Shown here in pieces: positions 35,580-46,154 of a DNA stretch of 64,000 nucleotides (its first letter is position 1; each line of letters begins with the position of its first letter). This DNA is from CAVXWV01 sp963695415 (GTDB lineage Bacteria > Chloroflexota > Anaerolineae > Anaerolineales > UBA4823). A model generated the notes under the pieces. That model did not search any database. It was not told the origin of the DNA and was given only the letters and a program-made list of their open reading frames with translations. The stretch spans positions 1 to 64,000 of the forward strand of contig CAVOGL010000024.1 of the NCBI GenBank assembly GCA_963695415.1, in the 5' to 3' direction. The translations under genes and the position numbers were made by a program.

Positions 35580-37209
35580 ATGTCGCAAGCGCTGTATCGT
35601 AAATGGCGCCCGCAAACATGGGACGATGTTGTCGGGCAGCAGCATGTTGTCCAGACTTTGCGCAACGCACTGGTCGCCGAACGGGTTGGGCACGCTTACC
35701 TGTTCGCAGGTCCGCGCGGAACCGGGAAGACATCCGTGGCGCGTTTGCTTGCCAAAGCCGTCAATTGCCTGGATGAAGACCCTGCGCAGCGTCCCTGTGG
35801 TCGCTGTGACCATTGCAATGCAGTCAATCAAGGGCGATTTCTCGACCTGATCGAGATCGATGCTGCCTCGAATACCAGCGTCGAAGATGTCCGTGATTTG
35901 CGCGACAAAATAAACTTTTCACCGAATCAGGGCAAATACAAAGTCTATATTATCGATGAAGTCCACATGCTTTCGACAGCGGCGTTTAACGCCCTGCTGA
36001 AGACGTTGGAGGAACCTCCCCGCCATGCTATTTTTATTCTGGCTACCACAGAAGTGCACAAGATCCCCGCGACAGTGCTTTCTCGCTGCCAGCGGCACGA
36101 GTTCCGCCGTATCCCTGTGGTAGAGATTGTCAGCCATCTTAAAATCCTCGCACAGGGAGAGAAGATCCAGATCGAAGATTCAGCATTGAATTTAATCGCT
36201 CGCCAGGCAACCGGATCGATGCGCGATTCGATCTCTTTGCTGGACCAGCTGGCTTCGTCTGGACAGTCGATCACCCTGGAAATCACCCAGGATATTCTCG
36301 GCACGGCTGCTAACCAGGCAGTGATAGACCTGGTCACGGCATTGGCGGATGGGGAGTTCTGGCGCAGGTCTGGACATTATCCACGCCGCCCTGGATGCGG
36401 GCAGTGATCCGCGCCAGTTTGCGCGCCAGGTGGTTGATTACCTGCGTAATTTACTGCTGGTCATCACCAGCAACGCAGCTTCTGTGGATGCGTCTGCAGA
36501 TATTCGTTCTCAGATGGCGCATCATTCCAGCCAGTTCACCGCCATCCAATTGCTGCAAATCATCCGCCAATTTAACGAAGCTGCCGCAGGGCTGCAAAGC
36601 AGCTGGCAGCCCGCCCTGCCCCTCGAGATGGCTTTCCTTGAAGCGTTGGCGGTAAAATCACACTCCTCCAATACAGCAGGCGGTCAGGATTATGGCAGTG
36701 GGGACCCTGCACCTCAAAAAGCCACAGCATCAAGAAAAGAAAAACGGTCTGAATCCCAGCAGGATGCTCAACACGTCCCCGCTGCTTCAGTGGAAGACGA
36801 CGCAGGAGGAAGTGCCTACTCCGCTGCAGGGGATACGGGCAGCTTTGCAGGCAACGACAGCGACCAGCTGTTCAACCGGGTAATTGGACAGTGGCGTCAG
36901 ATCACTATTCAAGTAGGACAGGTGAGTAAACAAACCCAGGCTCTGCTAAATTCGTGCAAGCCTTTCGGCGTCAAAGACGGCGTGCTGTTTCTCGGTTTTA
37001 ATGGTGACTTCACAAAATCCAAAATGGAGAAAGGTGAAAACATCGCCGTCACCTGCCAGGTTATCCAGGAAGTCCTGGGACAGGATGTCCCCCTGCGGTG
37101 TTTTGTTGCCGCGGGGCTGAAAGGGGCACTCCCCGCAGATGTGGATAGTGACGGCATGGTTGCTACGGCTTTACGCGACCTGGGTGGTGAGGTTGTAGAT
37201 ATTCATTAG
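35580..37209 (+). pseudogene. dnaX: DNA polymerase III gamma/tau subunit, frameshifted
   Basis: ORF 35580-36407 supplies the AAA+ core: RKWRPQTWDDVVGQQHVVQTL, Walker A GPRGTGKTSVARLL, zinc Cys CGRCDHCNAV, Walker B VYIIDEVHML, sensor LATTEVHKIPATVLSRCQ. ORF 36349-37209 continues with domain III (IIHAALDAGSDPRQFARQVVDYL) and a tau-like C-terminus. Skipping one base near 36363 (GAG TTC T GGC) restores ADGEFGAGLDIIH. There is no A-AAA-AAG heptamer here, so programmed frameshifting as in E. coli is not supported. An essential gene split this way points to a consensus error. ybaB and recR follow in the classical dnaX-ybaB-recR order. Confidence 0.9.
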
Positions 37210-37218
37210 GAGGTATGC

Positions 37219-37575
37219 ATGGCAAAAGGTTACAAGACTCCAAAGGGTGCAGGTAAGGGGGGAGGCATGTCGACTAGCGTGCAGAGCGGTGGCATGATGG
37301 GGCAGTTGCAGCGGCTGCAGGAGCAGTTGGCAGAAACCCAGGAAAGCCTCACGCATGAGACAGTTACAGCCACATCAGGTGGTGGTGCGGTCGAAGTGAC
37401 CGCAACCGGCGACCAGCGCTGTACGGCAATTGTGATTGATCCTGGTCTATTGGCAGATGGTGATGTCGAGATGCTCCAGGACCTGGTTCTGACCGCAGTG
37501 AATAACGCCCTTGAAAAATCGCGCCAGATGGCTGCCGAGCGTTTGGGTCCCCTGGCGAGTGGACTCCCCTTCTGA
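37219..37575 (+). CDS. ybaB: YbaB/EbfC nucleoid-associated protein
   Basis: The 118-residue DNA-binding protein usually lies between dnaX and recR, as here. The core is present: GQLQRLQEQLAETQESLTHETVTATSGGGAVEVTATGDQR, VIDPGLLADGDVEMLQDLVL and LEKSRQMAAERL. The N-terminus carries an extra Gly/Lys/Ser-rich tail of about 28 residues. RBS AGGAGG precedes ATG 37219. The gap to dnaX is 9 bp. Confidence 0.92.
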   Translation: MAKGYKTPKGAGKGGGMSTSVQSGGMMGQLQRLQEQLAETQESLTHETVTATSGGGAVEVTATGDQRCTAIVIDPGLLADGDVEMLQDLVLTAVNNALEKSRQMAAERLGPLASGLPF

Positions 37576-37617
37576 ACTTTGATCTCAACCTGGCTGTTCT
37601 GAATTGACCATCAGCTT

Positions 37618-38268
37618 ATGTTGTTGCCATTCCCAGTTCAAAACCTGATCGATGCCTTCTCCCAGCTTCCTGGTATTGGTCCGAAGACAGCCGCAAGGCT
37701 CGCCTTTTTTCTCTTGCGTTCCTCCGATGATTTTTCGCAAGAACTCGCCAGTGCAGTATTAGAAATGAAATCGAACACTGGGAGGTGTTCCATCTGTTTT
37801 AATATCACGGTTGCTGCTAATGGGGAAAACGCCGGTAGCGAAGTGTGCGAAATTTGCAGCAGTGCAGACCGTAGCCCGGCAGTCATTTGTGTGGTAGAAG
37901 AGCCTCTCGATGTTCTTGCGCTGGAACGTACCGCGGCTTATACAGGGCGCTATCATGTCCTACAGGGAGCGCTTTCTCCCATCGAGGGCATCGGTCCCGA
38001 AGATCTTAAGATTCGCGAGCTGATCGAGCGGGTGCGAGCTGGTGGCGATGACGGCGCTGGTGTGGAAGAAGTGATCGTCGCCACAAACCCGAGCATGGAG
38101 GGTGATTATACAGCCGCTTACATCAGCCAGCAGCTGCGTCCCTATGGTCTGCGGCTCACTCGCCTGGCGCGGGGTTTGCCCGTAGGCGGTGACCTGGAAT
38201 ATGCGGACCAGAACACATTACAGCGTGCCCTTTCAGGCAGGCAGGATATCAGCGAGGCAGGGAGCTAG
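37618..38268 (+). CDS. recR: Recombination protein RecR
   Basis: RecR works with RecO (recO is at 48.6 kb) to load RecA. The 216 residues show the N-terminal helix-hairpin-helix (LIDAFSQLPGIGPKTAARLAFFLL), a C4 zinc finger (GRCSICFN and SEVCEICS), and the Toprim domain (VICVVEEPLDVLALERT, YHVLQGALSPIEGIGPEDL, EVIVATNPSMEGDYTA). ATG 37618 has no evident ribosome site. Only 11 bp separate it from metH. Confidence 0.93.
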   Translation: MLLPFPVQNLIDAFSQLPGIGPKTAARLAFFLLRSSDDFSQELASAVLEMKSNTGRCSICFNITVAANGENAGSEVCEICSSADRSPAVICVVEEPLDVLALERTAAYTGRYHVLQGALSPIEGIGPEDLKIRELIERVRAGGDDGAGVEEVIVATNPSMEGDYTAAYISQQLRPYGLRLTRLARGLPVGGDLEYADQNTLQRALSGRQDISEAGS

Positions 38269-38279
38269 ATAAGTCGCTT

Positions 38280-41200
38280 ATGTCAAAATCAAACCGGCAG
38301 TATTCCCGGCGGGGTTACCTGGACGCCCTCGCTGCCAGGTATCTTGTGTATGACGGTGCCATGGGCACCAGTCTGCAAGACCAATACCTGACCAGCGAGC
38401 ATTTCGGTGGGGAGACCACCAACGGCTGCAACGATTACCTGGTCATAAGCTACCCTCAATCAGTAGAAAAAGTCCACCGATCCTTCCTTGATGTGGGCGT
38501 GGATGTGATCGAAACGGACACTTTCCGCTCCAACCGCATCACCCTGGCGGAGTACGGTTTATCCAACCGTGTGTTGGAGATCAACCAAAAAGCCGCCGAA
38601 TTGGCGCGCCGCCTTGCAGATGAATATGCCACTCCCACCCAGCCCCGTTTTGTGGCAGGTTCGATAGGACCGTCGGGCAAACTCCCGTCCGCAGATGATC
38701 CCGAGTTGTCGGATGTTGGCTTCGATGAGCTGGCAGACGTCTTCTGCCAGCAGGCTGTTGGTTTGATTCAGGGTGGTGTTGACCTGCTCCTGGTCGAAAC
38801 ATCCCAGGACATCCTTGAAGTTCGCGCCGCTGTTGCAGGCATCCACCAGGCTTTTGATGAAACCGGCATTTACCTGCCGCTCCAGGTTCAGGTCACCCTG
38901 GACACCACCGGCAGGATGCTTTTAGGTACAGACATCGCAGCCGCACTGGCGATCCTGGAAGGTTTGCCCATCGATGTGCTCGGTTTGAACTGTTCCACAG
39001 GTCCCGAACATATGCGCGAGCCGATCCGTTATTTAGGCGCCAACGCTCACCTGCCCGTTTCCTGCATCCCTAATGCCGGGCTTCCATTAAATGTGGATGT
39101 CGGTCGCGGCCCCGAGGCTGTTTACCCGTTGGAACCCATTCCTTTCTCGGAGATGATGGCGGATTTCGTCGAGAAAGATCATATTAACATTATCGGCGGT
39201 TGCTGCGGGACCACCCCTGAACGTTAAGGCTGCTCATCGAAGAACTTAACCGCCGGAAGGCTGCCAACCGCATCCCCTCACAGCCGCAGCAAAGGCCTCT
39301 TGCATCGCCATCAGCCCTGTCGGCAGCCACTCGAGCTGTGGCAATGCGCCAGGCTCCGCCTCCTCTGCTCATCGGTGAACGCTGCAACGCGCAGGGGAGC
39401 CGTAAATTTAAACGTTTGCTTCTGTCGGAGGATTGGGACTCGATTCTGGAACTGGCTCGTAATCAGGTGGATGGTGGTGCACATGCCCTGGATATTTCAG
39501 TTGCGGTCACCGAACGCGCTGATGAGGTCGATTTGATGAGCCGAGTGGTCAAGAAGCTGGCTTCCGGAGTGGAAGTTCCATTGGTGATTGATACTACCGA
39601 ACCTGAAGTAATGGAAGCTGCCCTTAAATTAGCCCCGGGACGCTGCCTGTTGAATTCGACACACCTGGAAGCTGGAAGGGAAAAGGCTGACCAAATTTTT
39701 CGCCTGGCTCGTGAGCACAATGCCGCTGTATTGGTGCTGACCATAGATGAGCAGGGTATGGCGAAGACTGCCGCACGAAAGCTTGAGGTTGCTCGCAGGA
39801 TCTATGATATCGCTGTGAACGAGCATGGTCTGCGCCCGCAGGATCTGGTTTTCGACACTTTGACGTTCACCCTGGCGACAGGCGACGCCGAATTTTCACA
39901 GTCTGCTGTCGACACCATCGAGGGCATCCGCCACATCAAGGAACAGCTGCCTGGGGCATTCACTTCATTAGGGGTGAGTAATGTCTCCTTTGGGCTGGCG
40001 CCAGCCGCACGCCCGGTACTGAACAGTATCATGCTCTACCATGCTGTTCAGGCAGGGCTGGACATGGCAATTGTCAACCCGGCACACATCACTCCCTATG
40101 CGGAAATCCCGGATACTGTCCGTGATCTGGCTGAAGACTTGCTTTTTAACCGCCGTCCGGACGCCTTACAGGATTTCATCATCCATTTTGAAGTCGTAGG
40201 CGCAGTCACCCAGGAAGCAGCCGCGGTTGACCCGACCACCGGTATGTCGGCAGCCGAGCGCCTGCATTGGCGCATCCTCCACCGCCATAAGGAAGGCGTG
40301 GAAAGTGATGTCGATGAGATTATCGAATCCGAGCGAGGAGAGAGATCCCAGCGACCATGAAATAGCGGTAAACATCTTGAACACCGTTCTGCTACCGGCA
40401 ATGAAGGAAGTGGGTGATAAATTTGGCGCTGGCGAGTTGATTCTCCCATTTGTGCTACAGTCTGCCGAGGTGATGAAGAAAGCCGTCTCCCGGGTTGAAA
40501 GTTATCTTGAGCGCATGGAAGGCACAACCAAGGGGCAGATCGTCCTGGCGACTGTATATGGTGATGTCCATGATATTGGCAAGAACCTGGTCAAAACCAT
40601 CCTGGTCAACAATGGCTACACAGTTCATGATTTGGGCAAGCAGGTGCCAGCTGAAACGATCATTGCCAAAGCGGTTGAAACAAACGCCGATGCAATCGGT
40701 TTAAGCGCATTGCTGGTGAGTACCAGCAAGCAGATGCCCCTGATTGTCAACGAGCTGCACCGGCGCGGATTGAGCATCCCGGTCCTGATTGGAGGGGCAG
40801 CAATCAACCGCAGGTTCGGTTGGCGCATCCTCATCACAGAAGGTGGGGAGTCTTTCGCTCCAGGAGTTTTCTATTGTAAAGATGCCTTCGAGGGTCTTGC
40901 AGTGATGGAAGACCTGGTCGATGATGGCAGGCGTCCGAAATTGCTGGAGAAACTGGCGCTGGAAGCGAGCAGGGAGATGAACCGGCAGGTGCGCTCATCA
41001 GCTGAAGTCAAGCCCTTAAAGCGATCCAGCATCCCACCGGCAGCTTCAATACCACGCCCGCCGGGATGGGGACCTCGCGTTGTGCGCAAGATGCCGTTGG
41101 AAGCCGTCTTTCAACACCTATCTAAGAATGAGCTCTTCAGGTTATCCTGGGGGGCGAAGAATGCGCGTGGTGATGAATGGAAGCAGCTGCAAAACAGTTT

Positions 41201-41846
41201 TGAGGCTCGTCTGCAAACAATGAAAAGGGACGCTCTGCACGATGGCTGGCTGCAGCCGCGCGCAGTGTATGGTTACTGGCAGGCGCAGTCAGATGGTGAT
41301 GGTCTGGTGATATTTGATCCAGCCTCAATTGACGAGGGGGATCCTCTGGAATTGACACGGCTCCAGTTTCCTCGCCAGCCTGGTTCGGAACATTTATGCC
41401 TCGCTGATTACTTCGCCCCGGTACGGTCCGGCAAGATGGATGTAGTCGCCTTTCAGGTTGTGACAGTGGGGCAGGCAGCGACGGACCGCTTCGACCAGCT
41501 CCAGGCAGCAGGCGACTACACCGAGGCTTACTTCACCCATGGGCTTGCAGTGCAAACGGCTGAGGCTGCAGCCGAATACATTCACCAGCACATCCGCCGT
41601 GAGCTGGGTCTTCCTCAAGAACAGGGAAAACGATATTCCTGGGGATACCCGGCAATACCTGACCTGGAAGATCATCGTAAGGTTTTTGACCTGCTCCCTG
41701 CAGAAAACGAGCTGGGTATGAGCCTGACGACCGCCTTTCAGCTTGTCCCGGAGCAGTCCACGGCAGCTATCATCATCCATCATCCACAAGCCAGGTATTT
41801 CAGCACCGGTGTGAGCCGGGTAGAGCAGTTGACGCGTCAGGATTGA
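38280..41846 (+). pseudogene. metH: Cobalamin-dependent methionine synthase, frameshifted twice
   Basis: Three ORFs in succession make a full-length MetH of about 1,190 residues. 38280-39227 is the homocysteine domain with zinc Cys (GLNCSTGPEHM, GGCCGTTPER). 39338-40360 is the pterin domain (INVS-like ALDISVAVTERADEVD, FDTLTFTLATGD, AIVNPAHI). 40227-41846 holds the B12 cap and Rossmann domains (VLLPAMKEVGDKFGAGELIL; GDVHDIGKNLV with the axial His) and the AdoMet activation domain (RYSWGYPAIPDLEDHRKVFDLL). A missing T near 39226 and one indel in the GAGAGA tract near 40340 cause the breaks. It uses the B12 that the chelatase at 15-17 kb may help make. No cobalamin riboswitch was seen upstream. 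Confidence 0.9.
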
Positions 41847-41890
41847 CGCGTCAGGATTGACGCCTCAGCGACCTGCCTGATGCATCAGGC
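41829..41890. repeat. 14-bp tandem repeats and palindrome at the metH 3' end
   Basis: TTGACGCGTCAGGA repeats twice and then partly, overlapping the metH stop codon; each unit contains the dyad TGACGCGTCA. GCCTGATGCATCAGGC (41875-41890) is a perfect 16-bp palindrome. It lies between convergent genes, so a terminator role is possible, although no strong T-tract follows. Confidence 0.65.
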
Positions 41891-41898
41891 CTGACTTT

Positions 41899-43665
41899 CT
41901 AAGGAGGCATGTTTTCCAGGCGATAAACACCCGGTGCCACTTCGCGGAAATTCAGTGGTCCCAGGGGGCTTATAATCCCTTCTTCATATGGCGGGGGATA
42001 ATAATGGATGACATTGCGTTCGGGGTACTGTGCCGCCACTTTCTCGTCCTGTTCCTCCCCCTTGGAAATGACGAAAATATAGGGGGAATCCAGCAGGGGA
42101 TTTGCCAGCTCTAAAAGTGTCCCATATTCGACCCACTTATTTTTCATGTGTACGATTACGAGAGCCGGTGTAGCGAGCTGCACTTCTTCTGCCAGGAAAG
42201 GCTCCCAATAAGTTCGGCTGATCCCGTACAAACCCTTGAACGAAACCAGGTGCCCCGGCAGGAAGAAGAACAGGTTATAAAGTGCCAATCCTGCCACAAT
42301 CAACGAAACGATCAACCCGCGCAGGAAGCCTGTTCTCTGCCTGGATTCAGCCCCTACCGGGTGGGAAGAATTTTTTGCACTGGTAGCGTTTAATCCGCTT
42401 GGGTCTCGAGTAATTTCAGTTTCAGCTTGTTCTTTCTTTCCTCTTGGCAAGCAACCTGCCAGCAGCAGGATCCCCGCCGCGCTGAGAATGGTCAGGCTGT
42501 AGAGACCTTCAAAATAATATCTTGGACCGAGTACATAGGAGCCTACCCAATATGCCAGATAAACTAATATCAGGCTGGGAAACATGCTTCCCACCAAAAT
42601 AGCGCCAACCTGTTTCTGTCTGGACAGGCGGAACACAGACCATACTCCAAATGGAAGAAACACCAACGATGCGGACTTCCACCCAAAAAGATCCGGAAAA
42701 CCACCGTTGAAGCTGTATTTTGCATGGTTGAACGCTTTTTCCAGGGTGTGTCCTGCTTCTCTAACGCCGTGCCCAGGTCCAAAGCCAATCCTGTCGTACT
42801 CCCACCATAATGTATACAGGTTCAGGAAGGGGTCACCGCTGGCAGCCCACTGCCACGCCAGGTGCAGGCTCGCCAGGAAAGCCGCTAAAGCGCCTACAGC
42901 CAACACCCTCCAACGCTCTTGCTGGTTGCCTCGTAACAGTATGCTAATGCCATGGATTCCAAAAGGCAGCGCGATGCCGAGTGCGGTCCAGGGGCGGGTG
43001 ATTGCCAGCGCTCCCAGAGCGAGTCCGCAAATTATCGCTGCCCCCCACCGTTTTCTGGTAGCCGCCGCTAACGGCTGTCCTTCAACCATGCCGGCGAAAG
43101 CCGTCAGCCACCCCAGTGCCGCTGCCCCGCTTAATGCCAGCCCAAAGGGATGTGAGAGCAGCGAAGCTGAAATGGTCAGGAAGAAAGGCGAGATAACCGT
43201 CAATCCCGCTGCCAGCAGCCCTGTTCTCTTACCAAAAATACGCCGCCCGATCAGGAATGTAAGCCAGACACTCACCCCTGCCAGGATGGGGTTGACCCAG
43301 CTGCGCAGGTCTAGCCTCACTCCCAGGCTGAGCGCCGCAGGCCATCCCAGGGGGTATTTCCCGAAACGAAGTCCCTGGTGGTCGATCACAAATGGATAAA
43401 GGAAACTGTCATGATATTCCGGGCTGGGAAGGGTGAGTTTCCCCCGGGCGAGGACCTCAGCCTGCCAGACAAAAGCTTGTTCGTCTTCCAGGTGGGCAAG
43501 GTTTTCGAAATAACGACCTGCTGCCTGGAAAGAAGCGAACACGGCGAACACAGCCAATGCCAGCGCAAGGATTGCATGCAGGTGCTGACGCAAGAAATCC
43601 CATCGCTCCTGCGTATGTTTTATTGTGGGCTGTGAAGATTCGTCAGGCGTCATGGGGGTATTCAC
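41899..43665 (-). CDS. ArnT/PMT-like glycosyltransferase, membrane protein
   Basis: The 588 residues include about ten hydrophobic helices. The first extracytoplasmic loop carries HLEDEQAFVWQA, the acidic pair typical of GT-C enzymes that use polyprenyl-phosphate sugars, followed by KYPLGWPAALSLGV. A loop rich in charged residues lies near residue 420, and a soluble C-terminal part (residues 480-588) follows. The donor and acceptor are unknown; cell-envelope glycolipid or protein glycosylation is likely. Its start overlaps the stop of the cysQ-like gene by 4 bp, so the two are in one transcript. Confidence 0.78.
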   Translation of the reverse strand: MNTPMTPDESSQPTIKHTQERWDFLRQHLHAILALALAVFAVFASFQAAGRYFENLAHLEDEQAFVWQAEVLARGKLTLPSPEYHDSFLYPFVIDHQGLRFGKYPLGWPAALSLGVRLDLRSWVNPILAGVSVWLTFLIGRRIFGKRTGLLAAGLTVISPFFLTISASLLSHPFGLALSGAAALGWLTAFAGMVEGQPLAAATRKRWGAAIICGLALGALAITRPWTALGIALPFGIHGISILLRGNQQERWRVLAVGALAAFLASLHLAWQWAASGDPFLNLYTLWWEYDRIGFGPGHGVREAGHTLEKAFNHAKYSFNGGFPDLFGWKSASLVFLPFGVWSVFRLSRQKQVGAILVGSMFPSLILVYLAYWVGSYVLGPRYYFEGLYSLTILSAAGILLLAGCLPRGKKEQAETEITRDPSGLNATSAKNSSHPVGAESRQRTGFLRGLIVSLIVAGLALYNLFFFLPGHLVSFKGLYGISRTYWEPFLAEEVQLATPALVIVHMKNKWVEYGTLLELANPLLDSPYIFVISKGEEQDEKVAAQYPERNVIHYYPPPYEEGIISPLGPLNFREVAPGVYRLENMPP

Positions 43666-44687
43666 GCCCGGATGATGTTGATCGCCCTCAAAGCGTTTTC
43701 GTGCAGCTGGTTATTCGATGCCAGCACACCGCGGTTGTTGGTCAGCTGCCTGCCAGTCGAAAAATCCAGCTCTTTGCCAGATAAGTCGCTGATTCTGCCG
43801 CCCGCCTGTTCCAAAACCAGGGATCCAGCAGCCTGGTCCCAAATTTTTTCCCGGTAATCCGGTCTCGATGGCGATAACAGGCGCAATAATAGCTCTGCGC
43901 CGCCGGATGCCAGGATGGCGTATTTTGCCTGGCTGTCCATAAGCACGGGCGCTGCCTCGACCCCCATCACCTCGCTGAACTGATCCACTTTGCTTGTATC
44001 GGTATGCCCGGACTCGAAGGAGCGCAGCAGGCGTGCCTGGGAGGGATCATCCTGATTGGACACCTGTAGGCGTGTATACTTCCCCGGTTGGTTGAGGTCG
44101 GTTACCCATGTGCCCTCACCTCGTACTGCCACTACCAGGCTTCCGCTGCCGCCGATAACAGCCGCCCGTCCCTCCCTCAGGTTGGGGCAGCCCAAAGCGG
44201 CGACCTGCACTTTGCCGCCTACAATCAGAGCCAGTGCCACTGCATATTGGTCGCCTCGTAAGAATCCTTTTGTGCCATCGATTGGATCCAGTGTCCAGAA
44301 TCGTTCTCCAGAATCTGCCCTATTCGTGTCGATCCAGCTGCAAACTTTGTCCTGGTCCACCTGCTCCTGCCCTTCACTCTTGTCTCCTTCCAGAGCATAC
44401 ACGTACTGCCGCACGTAATGCGTCACAGAATCAAGTGCATCTCTTGACGCTGCCTGGCGCAAAACGGCAGAGTCCTCCTCAGCCACCAGGGCATCTTCAG
44501 GCAGCGTCTCAGCCAGCAGCCTGCCAACCAGCGCCTGGGAAGCAAAATCTGCCACGGTTACGGGTGATCGGTCATTTTTGGTCAATGATGGGCTGACCAG
44601 TTCGCTCTGGATATGGCGAACGATCAGGGATGCTTGTTGCACAGCTTCGACGCAAAAACGGATATCAGGATTGTGCAGGTTTATCAT
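43662..44687 (-). CDS. cysQ: 3'(2'),5'-bisphosphate nucleotidase (inositol monophosphatase family)
   Basis: It probably removes the 3'-phosphate from PAP. The 341 residues show the metal-binding motifs of the family: LVAEEDS (Glu pair), TLDPIDGTKGFLRG and KIWDQAAGSLVLEQAGGRISD, plus PVTVADFASQALV for Li-sensitive phosphatases. The DGTKGF form favours the HAL2/CysQ branch over plain inositol phosphatases. It sits between rimO and the glycosyltransferase gene on the minus strand. Confidence 0.85.
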   Translation of the reverse strand: MINLHNPDIRFCVEAVQQASLIVRHIQSELVSPSLTKNDRSPVTVADFASQALVGRLLAETLPEDALVAEEDSAVLRQAASRDALDSVTHYVRQYVYALEGDKSEGQEQVDQDKVCSWIDTNRADSGERFWTLDPIDGTKGFLRGDQYAVALALIVGGKVQVAALGCPNLREGRAAVIGGSGSLVVAVRGEGTWVTDLNQPGKYTRLQVSNQDDPSQARLLRSFESGHTDTSKVDQFSEVMGVEAAPVLMDSQAKYAILASGGAELLLRLLSPSRPDYREKIWDQAAGSLVLEQAGGRISDLSGKELDFSTGRQLTNNRGVLASNNQLHENALRAINIIRA

Positions 44688-44711
44688 TTTTTCAGTTCTC
44701 TTTTGGATAAT

Positions 44712-46088
44712 TTATAGTAGTATGAGATCAGATCCGTGATCGACAGACATTTTATATTGGTTTACCGGGACAGCGCTCAGGTCGTACACCATCGCGCCGC
44801 TGATGCGCACGGGCACGATTTCTCCGACAGGCAGTATCCCCTCGGTCACCACCATCCCATCGATTTCCGGCGCATCCCGGTACGATCGTGCCAGCGAGAT
44901 ACCATCACCGGCGCCTTCAACCAGCACATCTAAGGTTTTCCCCACCAGAGCCTGGTTTTTTCCCAGCGATATGGGCTGCTGGAGTTCCATTAAGCGTTCA
45001 AAACGTTCTTGTTTGACCTCAGCCGGCACCGGGTCACCCAAAGGCTCGCTGCTCGTGCCGGGTTCGAATGAGAACTGGAAAGCTCCCACGCGGTCGAAGC
45101 GGATTTCTTCGATGAATTCGAGCAGGGTTGAAAACTCGGCTTCTGTCTCGCCCGGGTAACCGACGATGAAAGTGGAACGTAAAGCCAGAGGTGCATCATT
45201 GCGATGCATGAGCCTGCGCATCTTTTCCAGGGTTTTGTACACCCAATCGACATTCGCTGGTCGGCGCATCCGCCGTAAAGTGGCAGGATGGGCGTGCTGG
45301 AGGGGCATATCCAGGTAGGGCACAATCTGTGGATTGGCTGCCATAACATCGATCAAGCGGTCACTCACTGCTCCAGGGAAAGCATACAGGATGCGTATCC
45401 AGGGGATGTCCGGCGTCTTTTTTACCAGTTGTTCCAGCAGCTGCGCCAGCCCATCTTTCAACCCGAGGTCATGACCGTAATCGGTGGTGTCCTGAGCAAT
45501 CAGCACAATTTCCTTGACGCCCATATCTTGCAGCTGGATCGCTTCGTCGAGAATGGTTTCCAGGGGGCTGCTGATGACCGTCCCCTTGATCAGCGGGATT
45601 GCGCAGAAGGCGCAGGGGCGCCGGCAGCCATCCGCGATCTTTAAGTATGCGCTGCCACCGAATATCGATGCCCTGAGTACACTGAGGGCCCCTTCCTCGC
45701 TGCCAGGGATGTTGTAATGAGCTTCCGGGTGCTCTTGGCGCAGTTCCTGGACAACTTTGACGATGTCCATCCAGCGTCTTGTACCCAGGATTCCGTCAAT
45801 CCCGGGTACATGCTGGATGACTTCATTGCCGTATCGCTGGGTAAGGCAGCCTGCAGCGATCAGCAGCTGTCCTTTTCGCTTTTGTTCGGCGAGTTCGCTT
45901 AATACGTTCAGCGACTCCTCTTTTGCTGGTCCAATAAAACCACACGTGTTAACAATAAGGACAGACGCCTTTCTCGCTTTCTCTACCAGCTGGTAGCCTG
46001 AGTTTACGAGCAGCTGGCTCATCGAATCGGAGTCGACTGTGTTTTTTGCACAGCCTAAAGAAACTAAATGAAAGGTTTTTGGGTTCAT
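44712..46088 (-). CDS. rimO: Ribosomal protein S12 methylthiotransferase RimO
   Basis: This radical-SAM enzyme adds a methylthio group to Asp of S12. The 458 residues have the N-terminal cluster Cys (SLGCAKNTVDS, VNTCGFI, AAGCLTQRY), the radical-SAM motif CRRPCAFCAIP, GYPGETEAEF and a C-terminal TRAM domain (VGKTLDVLVEGAGDGISLARSYRDAPEIDG). SLGCAKN at the start is the RimO hallmark that separates it from MiaB (at 49.5 kb). It lies downstream of rodZ on the same strand. Confidence 0.93.
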   Translation of the reverse strand: MNPKTFHLVSLGCAKNTVDSDSMSQLLVNSGYQLVEKARKASVLIVNTCGFIGPAKEESLNVLSELAEQKRKGQLLIAAGCLTQRYGNEVIQHVPGIDGILGTRRWMDIVKVVQELRQEHPEAHYNIPGSEEGALSVLRASIFGGSAYLKIADGCRRPCAFCAIPLIKGTVISSPLETILDEAIQLQDMGVKEIVLIAQDTTDYGHDLGLKDGLAQLLEQLVKKTPDIPWIRILYAFPGAVSDRLIDVMAANPQIVPYLDMPLQHAHPATLRRMRRPANVDWVYKTLEKMRRLMHRNDAPLALRSTFIVGYPGETEAEFSTLLEFIEEIRFDRVGAFQFSFEPGTSSEPLGDPVPAEVKQERFERLMELQQPISLGKNQALVGKTLDVLVEGAGDGISLARSYRDAPEIDGMVVTEGILPVGEIVPVRISGAMVYDLSAVPVNQYKMSVDHGSDLILL

Positions 46089-46154
46089 AGGTCAGTTCTT
46101 TACCTGCTCTAGAGTTTGCTTGAACATAATCATAACGGCAGCTTACAACTCCAC

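Noticed and set aside
36373..36381. DnaA box TTATCCACG
   Set aside because: An isolated match inside dnaX coding sequence, without cluster or AT-rich tract.
36349..36410. Programmed frameshift in dnaX
   Set aside because: No slippery heptamer at the junction; the shift is +1-like at GAG TTC T, unlike the A-AAA-AAG type. A base error is simpler.
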